Notes under the pieces: generated by a model
What the model saw: the letters and a program-made list of their open reading frames with translations, nothing else
Told to the model about the DNA's origin: nothing
Database searches by the model: none
From: Clytia hemisphaerica
Lineage: Eukaryota; Cnidaria; Hydrozoa; Leptothecata; Clytiidae
Assembly (NCBI GenBank): GCA_902728285.1
Contig: CACVBU010000758.1
Span: 1,178,001 to 1,242,000 of the forward strand
DNA: 64,000 bases
Reading direction: 5' to 3'
Position numbers and translations under genes: made by a program
Part shown: positions 11,369 to 23,600 of the stretch, one piece after another
Position numbering within the stretch: the stretch's first letter is position 1
How the letters are laid out: every line of letters begins with the position of its first letter

Positions 11369-12276
11369 CAGTTAGTCACACTAGCATCCCGCCTGACTCT
11401 CAAGCAAAAAATGTGCCACAAAACTTCTAAAGAGATTCATGGAAAAATAACCTGGCGCTTTTAAATGAAATTAACCTTCTCAAAAACTATGAGAAATTGC
11501 CTAAAATTTGAGCCATAGATGAAATAATTTGGGCCACGCCAACCTTGAGAACTAATTTTTAGATCAACTTCCCAAGAAAAAGATCTACTACGTAGGAGGC
11601 AGAACCCACCTAGATCCACGCACTGCCAGATAGGCTATTTCCTGGAAATTTTGCCGGACCTCAAACAATGACCCATTTACATGTGCGGAATTATTTTTAC
11701 TTTAGCGTATAAACAAGGCCTTAAAAATCGAAGCGCTGTCTTGGGAATTGAATGACAAATCTTGGTTGGTTGATTTTGGTTGCTGCACGTTTTATTTTGT
11801 TTCAAACTTTCAAATTTTAATAGGACCCTGCCGACGCACCGAACTTAACGAACACCGGACACGCGAAAGTCCGGTGTAAAATGAGAATTTTTTTTACCAC
11901 CGGACTTAAGGAAGTCGGATGTCCGGTGTCGGAGAAGGATTTTTTTCCCACCGGACAATCAAAACACCGTACATGGCCAGTCCGGTGGGTCAGGTGTTTC
12001 TTAATTTTTTGTTTCATAAATGTCCGGCTTCCAAAATTCCCTGTATGCAACACCGGACTGACACCGGACTTATTGCGTCCGGTGTAGCGAAAGGATACTT
12101 TTTGCCACTGGACAAATACACCGGACAGTCCGGTGCGTCGGCAGGGTCCTATTTTAATTAACTGTCTTGTGAACTTGATTCAGGTAACTCTCATCCTTTT
12201 TGTTGCACATATATACATCCTGTAGATTACTGATATTGTTTTTTCTGAAAGCTTAATTTCCTAGTGTGACTAACTG
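11369..12276. mobile_element. DNA transposon family A (CAGTTAGTCACACTAG ends), interrupted copy
   Basis: The ends are CAGTTAGTCACACTAG at 11369 and CTAGTGTGACTAACTG ending 12276. A second copy lies inverted at 61720-62871 and matches along most of the length. The pair shows this copy to be interrupted at 11822-12150 by another element. No transposase frame is seen. Confidence 0.75.
11822..12150. mobile_element. hAT-like MITE (ACCGGAC family) nested in family A
   Basis: The inverted ends are AGGACCCTGCCGACGCACCG and CGGTGCGTCGGCAGGGTCCT. An 8-bp direct repeat ATTTTAAT flanks them (11814-11821 and 12151-12158). The relative at 61720-62871 has the unoccupied site with a single TTTTAATTAA. Eight-base duplications point to hAT. 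The interior repeats CACCGGAC/GTCCGGTG words many times. A second copy starts at 63327. Confidence 0.85.
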
Positions 12277-13245
12277 TTAGGGGCAGAGTTTCATGTTGGA
12301 AATTTTCCTTGGGGGCAACCATGACATGCTCTGAAAACTGGGTCCCATGGAAAACCTGTTCTAAAAATGCTCAAAAGACTAACAAAAAGGATGACTAAAA
12401 AAGAAAAAAAGCAAACAATATAATCTAAAGAAATCATAACCATCACACAATTTTCATATCCAGATAATAAACAAAGCATACTATCAGTTTTACAAATTTG
12501 AGATGATCTCATCATCCTGCATGTTTTGATTTTGATGTTCTTCCTTTTTCGAGTTCCTACACCGCCATTTTGATTTTCGAATTTTTTTTTGTAAACATCT
12601 GCTGATCTGCTCGTCTAATTTAAAGACCGTGGGCGGAATAAGAGGGTGAGCCGCCCTTCCTATAAAACTAACTTTCCCACTTGGCCGCCCCATACACCAT
12701 CAATCGCACGGAAACAAAATTGTGAATAAGCATTTTTGTGTTATCTTTCAGAAATTTTCGCTCTTCCCGCAAAAATGGTGTATTTACTGTGAGTATATTC
12801 TACATAGTAGTAGTTATATTCAACTTTAACTTTATTGCGGAGGTGATGTCCTTCCTCGGGGGATGGAAGTAATGAAAAAGTTTATAAGAACCAATCCGGG
12901 GGGGGGGGGGGGGGGGGGGGTTGGTTACTAGGATTACGAGCTGACCGGGGGGGGGGTGCCGCCCGACTTTCGAACTTTGGACCTATACCGGGACTAAAAA
13001 GAAGAAAACAAAGGAAATTTTTGGGAATTTTATGACCCTTACAGCGGGACAAATTTGACCAAATTTCGATCTTTCATCTTATTTAGCATTTTGAGGTTTA
13101 TTGATTTTACCATATTTTTATGCTTATAGAAAAACTATTTTAGGTATTTTAGGCTTAATACCCTTTAACTAATTTGATCCTTTATTTGCTAAAATGAGGA
13201 CCTCTTGGAATTTTTTAGCCTCATTATTAATGCAATATTAAAAAG
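12277..13245. other. Intergenic; poly-G tract and possible gene start
   Basis: An uninterrupted 23-G run at 12898-12920 sits between AACCAATCC and TTGGTT, and a shorter G run is at 12946-12954. At 12758-12790 an acceptor-like TTATCTTTCAG is followed by a short exon-like stretch, CCCGCAAAAATGGTG, and a GTGAGT donor at 12791. This would fit a plus-strand gene with a very short first coding exon (MVYLL), but no later exon could be recognised. Confidence 0.3.
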
Positions 13246-13571
13246 GGGAGTTTCTAAACATCGATCAGAAATGGCGACCACGACCGGCGTCCAGATAAAG
13301 TTGGATTATCAAGTATTTCCTCTTTCTCCACCGTAGAGTCTTTCTCTTATGATCATTTATTTATCGAGTTGAGAAGTAAAGCTCGCCCCTGTCTCACCTA
13401 CAGTGATTATAAAGCCACGTGCAAAACGTGAAGAGCTGCCATTTCAACGCTCTTGGCAGTCTTGGAGCTTGAATAGAGTGTCAATTTCGAGAAAGAGGAA
13501 AAACTTGATAATCCAACTTTATCTGGTCGCCGGTCATGGTCGCCATTTCTGGTCGATGTTTAGAAACTCCC
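13246..13571. mobile_element. Mutator-like MITE with about 80-bp inverted repeats
   Basis: The left end GGGAGTTTCTAAACATCGA and its complement ending 13571 continue as matching arms for about 80 bp (AATGGCGACCA and AAAGTTGGATTATCAAG in the left arm). The perfect 9-bp repeat ATTAAAAAG flanks it (13237-13245 and 13572-13580). Nine-base duplications with long inverted repeats are characteristic of MULEs. The 160-bp interior has no reading frame. Confidence 0.8.
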
Positions 13572-14636
13572 ATTAAAAAGTCATAATTTGTAATAGTTGT
13601 CAAATTTCTTTTTCTCAAAAAATCAGTATGAAAAAGCATAATTACTATTTGCCATCAAATTTTTAAAAAAAGTAAAAAAACTGAAATAACCTAATGAAAA
13701 GGGAAACGTTATATCGAAGCCCCTTGTGAAAATAATGTAATTTATAATGATTTCCTAACGTACAATATGGGAACAAATTGTGTATATTCAAAAAAAATAA
13801 GTGTTTCATTATTTTTCTTTCTTTTCAAGGTTAAAATTGACGCACATTTTTTTCAGAGGAAGAACAAAAAATAATTTTTAAAAACATCAAATATTCTTAG
13901 AACTATATAAAAGTTAGGGTGAAAAAAAAAATTGATTTTCCTTTATCATCAATTTAATTATTACAACGAATTTTTCAACTGAACATTTGCGTGGAATATG
14001 AGAAAAAAAAAATATTTTTGCGAATATGAACAAAAGAACTTCCTCTTTTTCCACTAACTTACTAACCAGACCACTACTGAAGCATCCATTATTTTCCCTA
14101 TCTCTTGTTAATTTGTAGATTTTCATGAAAAATAGATCTTTTTTGAATTTCTAAATTTAATCTGATTCAACACAGAGTGAAAACAGACATAGGGATATCT
14201 TTTTCATAAGGAAATAGACTCGTCAATTTTACGGCGAAAAATGTCGTCTTTCACGGTGAGAACCTCTTACAAATCTTTAAAAAGTGGTTCAGTTCATTCT
14301 CAAGAATCTAGAAATTCATGAAATTCGAATATCGTAGAATAAAAGTTCGAAGAGATCTGCTCTATTTTTGAACATTTAATATTCTAACAAAAAGCCTGTG
14401 CTTTAGGAGCAACTTCCAATTCTATTTGAAGAAAGAAGGTTGCGTGGGATGTTCGTTGTCAAAAGTCGAGGGTTGAAACGTTCGTATCATTATAATATTG
14501 TTGATGAACCTAATAAATAATTTTACACGAAAAACAAAAAAAATAAACAAAAAGCGCAAAAAAATTATGAAAGAACTGTACATTATTGTGAATAGGAGAA
14601 ACAGAAGAAAAATGTTGAAGAACGAAAACGAAGACG
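13572..14636. other. AT-rich spacer 3' of ACSBG
   Basis: I see no gene, RNA or transposon signature in this AT-rich stretch beyond short A and T runs. It lies just downstream of the ACSBG stop codon. Confidence 0.4.
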
Positions 14637-14642
14637 TTTATT
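14637..14642 (-). terminator. Candidate poly(A) signal AATAAA for ACSBG
   Basis: On the minus strand AATAAA shares one base with the TAA stop (GGATAAATAAACG). If used, the 3' UTR would be only tens of bases long. No other clear AATAAA follows closely. Confidence 0.45.
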
Positions 14643-17600
14643 TATCCACTGTAGAAGGCGTCGATCGTTTCTTTGTACATTTTCATGACGTGAGGTCGAC
14701 GTAACTTTTGTGTGGGTCCTGAAAATATGAATACATAAAACAAAGTTAGAGAGTCAAATCTCTCATATTCGAAAATTTCTTGAGTTTGAAATATAACATC
14801 GGTGGTCCTCTCAGCTTGAAAACTGTATAAAATTCAATCTCTTTTATTCAAATTTTCCTCCAACTCGAAGAAAGTTGATGGTCCCTTGAATATAAATTAA
14901 TATTTCCTCATTTCTTAAGTTCTTATGTCTACTAGCATTAAAAAGAATAGCTTCCTACTTACCTAATTCTCCGCCAGCAGTTGTAAATTCTATTGGTAAT
15001 AATTTCCATTTTTGTACCTGAAGGAAAGAGGGAGGAAAAGGCTTGATAAAACTCGGCTCGGGAGGAAAACGAGAACGGGATATTGTACGTGGATAATTCA
15101 GTATCTAGACCAGCTTTCGATTACATTTTCGGGTTTCTAGACCAGCCGCTCCAGCTATCTATGAACTGAACAGAACATTGAAAGGAGAATTGGTTCGAAC
15201 CACGAATCCGTACTTTTAGGCGCCATCGCTACTCAAAACTGAATGCAATAGAATCCCAAACCCAATCAAACAGATTTTCGCAATTTTTGATGCGCAACTC
15301 AACTCACCCTCTTTGATATGGCCGTTTTGTATGGTTAAGAATAAAGACAAAATAAAACAGACACTACAAAGAAAAAAGTACTGCCGATGCTATATGGAAA
15401 CTCACCCTAGCTGCGTTTGAGACGGCTTTTTTATTCGCGTTATTGATACCAGTTTGTATGGCGGTTTTTAAGACTTCCGGCATATCTGTGGTGAGGTCTT
15501 CTGCTTTGGTTGCTTCCACTCCGATACTCTTCAGGTAATGTACTGCGCTCGCTTGTAAGTTGTCTTTCGCTAAACCTGTGTCTAAGTCAATCTCCACCTA
15601 AAAAAAGATGAAATGATTCATTCATTCATTCATTCTTTCCTTGCATTCATTCATTCCTTGCATTCATTCACAAAGAAGTAGTAGTTTCGGGACGGAGCGT
15701 TAAAGAAACGTACTTGACAAGTTAGAAGACAGGATAAGAACTTCTTTTTATCACCAATGACCATTGCAGTGCCAATGAAGGGTAATTCTGTTTTGATCTC
15801 ATCTTCGATTGGGACTGGGGCGATGTTCTCTCCACCAGCTGTGATGATCAACTCTAAAGAAACAAAAGAAAGGAACTATTGTTGTGTGCTGTTGCAAAAG
15901 AAATACTCTCAACTTGAGAATCTTTATAATTAATATACACGAAAGAATAAAATTTTGATCTGCAAGATCCAGCACTGATGATGGTTATACCGAAAAGCTT
16001 TTCCTTAATAAATAAAATCTAGTTGACTTTTCTTTATTTTAATTCTATGGAATGGCTACTTTTAAATCTAAGACCATGTTCACACGTTACTGTTCCGTTT
16101 CGCTCCGGTATGATTTTCGTTACGAATCGAGTGTGTTCATATTGGTTTAGGAACGTTTCGGAGCAAGTAAACGGAGCAGTTCCGTTCCGATGAAAATAGT
16201 GGAGTGAAACCGTTTCGATCTGTTTTGCTTTGTAACGTTTTCTTTTTGACGTTTCGAATTTTGTTTCGGAACCGTTTCGTTTCGTTTCGTTTCGGAACTG
16301 TAACGTCTGAACATGGTCTAATTTTTGATTTCTTCTCAGTTGAAGAAAAATTATCGACCATTTCAGTTCTTGGTTAACATTTGAAATACGAAAACAAAAT
16401 ATTACTGCTCTTACCCTTTATCCTTCCGGTGATATAAAAGAAACCGTCCTGGATAAAAAAGGAGAAAATATAGATTTATTATGCACGTGATGAAGATATA
16501 ATACCTCATCATTTAAAAGCCTAGCTATTTGTTTTTATGTTAACAATAAATAACAATAAGCAGACAAATAAACAAACAAACAAACAAACAGACAAACAAT
16601 CGTCGCATTATTGAGAAAAAAACTCATCTGACTTTAATTACTTAAAAGGGTTGAAAGTTGGCATCAATTTCGTAAGAAGCTTAACAGAAGGTTTTGGCTA
16701 GAGACAACACTACGCGCACTAAGAAATAACTGAATAACTGATAAGAGAAAATTTCATCCAAACTCGAACCCAACCCCAGCCCCTTAGTTAGCTTTTATAT
16801 AATTCTGATATTGTTGCATTGCATTGCATCACGTCCATCATAGTGAAATTAAAAAATGGTGCAAAAAGTAGCTATACAAGATTGGATTTCTTCCGTTGAT
16901 TTACCATTGTCGCATGATTGAGAAAAAAACTCATCTGACTTTAATTACTTTAAAGGGTCAACAGTTTTGTTAGGCCTCAAGTTCGTCGACTTACTTTATC
17001 AATTTTACCGACGTCTCCGGTGTGTAACCAATTTTCTTCGTCTATCGTTTCCTTCACTTTCTCCAGGTTGTTTAGATATCCCATGAAGTTCATTCGCCCT
17101 CTGAAACATAACTGAAAAGACAAGGGGGAATCAATAATTGAAGTTCATTCGCCCTCTGAAACATAACTGAAAAGACAAGGGGGAATCAATAATTGAAGTT
17201 CATTCGACCTTTGAAACATAACTGAAAAGACAAGGGGGAATCAATAATTGAAGTTCATTCGACCTCTGAAACATAACTGAAAAGACAAGGGGGAATCAAT
17301 AATTGAAGTTCATTCGACCTCTGAAACATAACTGAAAAGACAAGGGGGAATCAATAATTGAAGTTCATTCGACCTCTGAAACATAACTGAAAAGACAAGG
17401 GGGAATCAATAATTGATAACCAGTCATTTTGCAAGTATCACCAACAAGGAACTTTGAAAGATCTCGACAGTGACGATGAAAAATGAAGAAGACATTTTTT
17501 TCCAAAGCCCTGAGCATCGCTAATGTCATTTTATTTTTCATTTCCGATTATTCATATTCTTCTTGGATCAAAAGTTACAGCCCTTAGAAGTTGGTCAATT

Positions 17601-20600
17601 TTGCCCATTTTCAGGCTGATTTGGTTCTGAAAATTCTGAAAAAAGTCCTGGTCCAATAGAAAAATTTTTAATAAGACTTTATAATGTGATTAAAATTTTC
17701 AGAATCTGGAGAGTAATATTGATTAAACTCTAGTTTAGACGGCCGACTTTCTGCCCTGCCTATTCTAATTGTTAGAGTAGGCAGGGCACAAAGTTGGCAG
17801 TTAAAACATTTGCTTAGAAAATATTGAAAGAAGCCATTGCATTGGCGTCAAAAGATGGCAATGCATTGACTTTAGACAGTCCACTTTATGCCAACTTTAA
17901 TTCACAATTAGAATAGGCAGGGCGAAAAGTGGGCCGTCTAAACTAGAGCTAACATACCTCTCCGCTGCCATCTTCATCAGGGTTCGCAATTTTATATTCA
18001 GCTTCGGGCATAATGGTACCAATAGACGTGATGCGACATTTTCCTGGAACTCCCATAGTTAGTGCACCAGCTGTTTCACTCATTCCGTAGATCTCATTTA
18101 GTGGTAGGTTGATGGATTGGAAATATTGGAGGGTGGATTTTGAAATCGGGGCGGCGGCGGTCCAGATGAACTTTGCGCGATCCAAACCTAACGCTTTTGA
18201 GACCTGAAGAAAAAGTTGGTACATTTATACAAGAGCTTGGGTAGGTTCCAAAGAAACTCACTATGCATCTATATATTGCCTGCACAGAGTTGTCCGTAAC
18301 TGGACAGCCAAAACCATTGAGTTTTAAGCCCGAAGGGCTAGAGGCGAAACTTTAACCCTTCTCAGGCAAGAAAAATTGAAGCTACTTACCCCCCATCCAA
18401 AACGCGCATAGAACTCGCCGTAATCATGACGACGGATTGTATCTAGCGGTTCCTTTGTTTTGGAGGACTACATATTGTTAAATCTAACAATAGATTTTAG
18501 TTTCAATCCGGCGTTTGTGTAAAAACTACGCGCGGGCGGGCGTTCTGGATGGGAAATAAATGGTTTCATTTCCCATCCAAGAGTCTCGCCTCTAGCCCTT
18601 CAAGCTTGAAACTCAATGACGAAAACTACTTGGAAAAAGGAAAACCGCTAAACCCGTTCCATAAAAGGGTTGGACTTTTATCATTAAAAAATTTCTCCGA
18701 GGATACTTTTCTCATCTCATTTCTCAACAGGCTATATACAATATACTTGGGCTGAATGATGAACGAAATATAGCATCCATCCATCTGATGTAAGAAAAGG
18801 AAAATGACAAGTTAGGTTGTAGGGAGCCTTACCTTTTTCAAAAACATAGACGCCACGGAATATCCGAAGGGTGTTGAAGCTCTGAAAATATGAAAAGATG
18901 TGCAAGAAAGGAAAATATAGAAATCAGGGAAGGAATTTAGTCAAAATGCTTCCTATAGTCCGTATTAAACCCCTGGTCTGGAATTCTTTTATTGTAACGT
19001 TTTATGAACTTTTTCTTTTGTTCATAACGATTATAAAAATCCCATAGTTCGTATCAAAGACCCTGGTCTGGAATCCTAATATTGTAACGTTTTGTTGACT
19101 TGCTTTGTTCATAACGATTATAAAAATCGATTTGCTCAGTTTTTGATCACGTTACCAAATGCTCCTCTGAGATTGGTTCAAAAGTTATGATCAAAATCAT
19201 AACACGTGATCAAAAAGTGAGCAAAACAAACTATTATCTCAACGCAAGCTCAAGTTAGAAACGATGGAAAGAAACGAAAGGCTTCATGGCCGGGGTTTCT
19301 TATTCGGTCTATGTTTTGTTTTTAAAAGATATTTTTTTGTTGTAATAAAGAAAGGAGGCGCACCTCTGACATATCAGATTAAAATTTTTCAGATTTTTCT
19401 TTTTCTTCAAAAATTCTGTGTAAGATAATGTAAGAAATATGTTAATTAAGATGTTCTCGAAACTTTAAGCGATGGAACGAATCAGTGGAATAAGTTACTT
19501 CGGGCAAAAATACCCTACAAATGTGATCAACAACCTTACCCCCGTTCTTTATTCGTGTTGGCTGTAAGAGAGACGCCTTTCGCCCAATCTGCCAACTTCC
19601 GTTTGACTCCTTTTACATTTGCACCGATACCTTTGATCTTCTCCTCGATCTTCTCGTAAACTCTGGAAGAGTAAGTATATTCATCTGACGGATGTTGACA
19701 GAGCCAGGAGTGAGGGAGTCTAACCCTTATTCTATTTGCGCTAGACCTCGAAAGCGTCAAACCTACTATCAACTACCAGTAACTTTGCGCCCGGATCAGA
19801 TTACCCAATCTAAGCTACTCATTCGCTGAGTTGGCGGTGCGCGGGGATCGAACCTACAGTCATTGTAAGGTAAATGATCTACCGATCGAGCTACCCGGCC
19901 ACTACTCCACAGTGTGTCCCAAAAAAGCGGACAAATTTATAAAGTAAAATCCTCATAATTTATGCGAAATTTTATGACTTGTATACTTAATATTTCAATC
20001 TTCAAAACCTTTTCGATTATGTTGGAAATTGCATGTCTATTGTTTGTATAGAGAATTTCAATCTTATTTCAAAAAACAAGACTTACAAGATTCTTTAGAT
20101 TGCGATGGTGAACATTGACACAGTACATTTTTAGAACCCGATTAAATGGAAAAAATTGATAGGGAACTAAAGAATAAACAACTACCTCGGAACACCGACG
20201 AACAACGTTGGTCTTGCTTGTTGTAGAGTTGTAGAAAGACTTCCCTAGAAAAACAAAACGGACAAATGGTCAACAAACTAAAGATTTATTTATTTCAAAG
20301 TCTCTATTGTAAATCTGCTGTTTTTGTCAGTTGTCCGTCCAAGTCAACTACCAGATTCCGTATATAGTTGGGGCTTCCGAGGTTACAAGATATCAGAAAG
20401 CGGTAGTTTCTTCGTGAACCGACCAAAAAATTTCTCAAATACCGGTCAAAAATGTTTTAACGAATACCGGAATCCCGGAAATTCGGCCTTTTGATAATAC
20501 TAATGTATAATTTTTCATTATTATTATTTTCCCCTTTAAATTTTTTTATTTTTTAGAGCTTAGTTCCCCTGGCGATATCATCTAAGTGCCTAGCGGGGGG

Positions 20601-23600
20601 AGGGGCTATCTATTTCTCTGTCTTCCTTTTGTAAGTAGTATATGTTCGTAAGTAAAATTAGTTTCCTAAATTATAAAGAAAAATAAATAAATACCGTAAT
20701 ACCGGTCAGTTCTCCGTCGAAGACACCGATAAACCAGTTAATAACTGGTTCTCAGAAGCCCCCTAATATGTGTTGTAAGAAAAAATAGACTACACTCAAT
20801 AATAACATTGGTAACGAAATGAAGCTATTCTATTGGTTGATTTTGAAGATGACGTCAATTCTAGCCAATACAATGGCTAGCCTTACCTTGAGAGCATCAG
20901 GTTTAGCAAACCATACGACAGCACCGGCTCGTATAGGGATCCAAACATCTGTCATTTGAGCAGCAATGTGTGAAAGTGGAAGATAACTTATACACGTTTC
21001 TTGAACGTTGGAATTGACGTTGATAGCGGGGTGTAATTGTTCAATCACTCCTTCGGTAGCGATGATAATCTATAATAGATATGCAGAAATTTTTTAGAGT
21101 AAAAAATGAAACAGCCTAATTCGACTTATATCTTTTCTCGATATTTGACTTGAGATTTTATGCCAGTTTTTCTTTAAAGAAATCAAAAATCTTTGGGGAT
21201 ATTGTTAAGAGAGAAGGTTCAAACATACCACAGTAAATTGATAGTGGGTTAGAGGAGCTCCTGGCTGGGATGAACAAATCAGAAGTGATAGACCCTCACA
21301 CTTTAGTACGAAATGATCCATTATGTTGACATTTTTAGACAAGGTGACTGGTCTCAGTGAATGATAAGGAATGAGAAAGACTTTTTAAAATAATGGCTTA
21401 CATTATCGTGGGACATCATGACACCTTTGGGATTTCCTGTAGTTCCAGACTGAAATGGAAAAGTTCAACATCTTGAAAGTTCAGCCTTTTTGTGCAATAA
21501 AGGTTGCAATCAAATAAAGTCTCAAATTGAGTCTTTCTAAATAGTTCTGTCAGAATAAACTCTGGTTTGTAAAGATCCTATTTAAAAGGTAATCATGAAG
21601 AAAACATTTTCGTCTTACTGTTTACTTGAGGCAGGCCCCTCAGCTGGCACACAACGTTGTTTCAACGTTCATCTAACGTTAAATGGACGTTGTGAACGTT
21701 GCACGTTAGATAAACGTTGAAACAATGTTGTGTGTCAGCTGGGGTAGTAACTGTTGGCATCAGGAGATAATCCTTTTTTATCTAAATACAATCTAAAGAC
21801 CCCAAATTGAAAAATTTCCTCCCTCGAACCAAACCACGGTTAGCCAACGTTGTATGCCTACCTGCTCAACTCCAATTTCAATTTCAGAAGGGCCTACAAG
21901 ACTGTATCAAAATATTTGAAACACGTACCGTATAGATGAGTGTACAGCATCTATTTGGTGATTGCATATTGATGCGTTTGTTGAGTTCGTCTTCATTCTC
22001 TTTGCGACCAATCTCCATAAATTCGTTCCACTGGAAGAAGAGAAGAGAAAATTGCATGAATATCACAATAAAAAACAAAATAAACTTTGAAAAACTTTAG
22101 GGAGTTTATGTATTTACATTTCCGAGGAAAGCGATGTGACTGAAGCGATTTGAAATAACCCGCAATATGCTAAAACATCAGTAGATCAAAATACTTGCCC
22201 AAAAATCATTAATTTTAATATAGTAAGTAGTAAGTGTATTCATCTGGTGGCTGTCGGCAAAGCCGGGAGTGAGGAAGCCTATCCCATTTTCTATTTGCGC
22301 TAGACCTGGGTGGAGCGCCACGCCTACTCTCAGTTCCCACCCAGTAGCTCCTAGATCAGATTAAACAATATAATCTACTCACTTCGCTGAGTTTGCAATG
22401 ACCTGGAATCGATTCCTCAACCCTTGGATTGTAAGGCGAATGCTCTACCGACTTTATAAACACCTACCCAAAGAATCTTTAAGTAAAGCAGAATACTGTC
22501 AAAACTCACCGAGTAGATGTTATCTCTCTTTTCGCTGACTTCACCAAGGTATTGAACAACAGCTTTCAATGCCGGCAGTTGGTCCCATACCTACACGAAG
22601 AAAGGGTTAAAAGTGTTATGAAAACACTTCCTTTTAAAGTATACAATCGAAATCATGTCAAAGCAACTGGATCAAGTTAAGTCTCCAGGCTATTTCAGAA
22701 GTATAAAATCAAGAGAAAAAGTGCAGAATATTTTGAAAACCAAAGTCTTTGATTTGAGCACATTTTGAGTCAATTTGAAGTGTAATCATCATAGAGACAA
22801 GGCGATCGTTCGAATACCAACTATAAAACTATCAGGTTTGCTAGGTTTTGGAGGGATATTTACTCACTTGTAGAATTTTTTGTAGTTGGACGTCATTCTC
22901 GACGACAACAATATTACAATTGGCATCACTGCAAACGTATTGACAAGCTTCTGGGTTGTTGGTTGTGTAAACACCTGTCGCTAAACCACTGTGAAGAAGA
23001 ATAATACACTAATTAAAAGAGATATATTTGGTAGAAACCAAAGCCTGCCAGTTTCTGAGCGTAGCTATAAATGAGCTGTATTCTTGAATTTATTACCCAT
23101 TTCTAAATGTTTGCTAGTACATTTTCTTTTCGAATAATCAACGTTATCTTTAACTACACACATACACAAGGATACGCTTGCTACACAGTTTGCCATAAAG
23201 CCCACACAAAGTTTTACTTTGTGACTCTGTTATTGAGAGAGTCATCATTTAAGCGCAAGTTTACAGATTTCTAATTTAGTGAAGAAATTTTAAAAAAAAT
23301 TGAAACTTTAAAATTTTTTCATTGGAAACATCCCTCCAGAACTTCCTTCTGTTTCAAAATTCAAACAATTGGTCACTTGAAATACACTACTACAGTTGGA
23401 CGTTCTTCTATCCGATATGTTCAATTAATCGATAATTTTGAAAAACCGTCACGAAGTAACTCTCATAAACGACGCTCTACTATTCGATACGCTCCATTAT
23501 TCGATAATATTGAGCCACCGTCAACCAGAAACTCTCATAAACGACACTATTCGATACTCTCCCTTATTCGATGAAAATCCAATTCCCCTTGAAATTTGAA

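Noticed and set aside
17085-17414. CRISPR-like regular repeat array
   Set aside because: Units are contiguous with no variable spacers, and the DNA is eukaryotic. It is a plain tandem repeat of an exon border.
19836-19903. A tRNA gene on the minus strand
   Set aside because: A and B boxes are present, but the sequence continues into a body shared with 22229-22457, so it is the head of a SINE.
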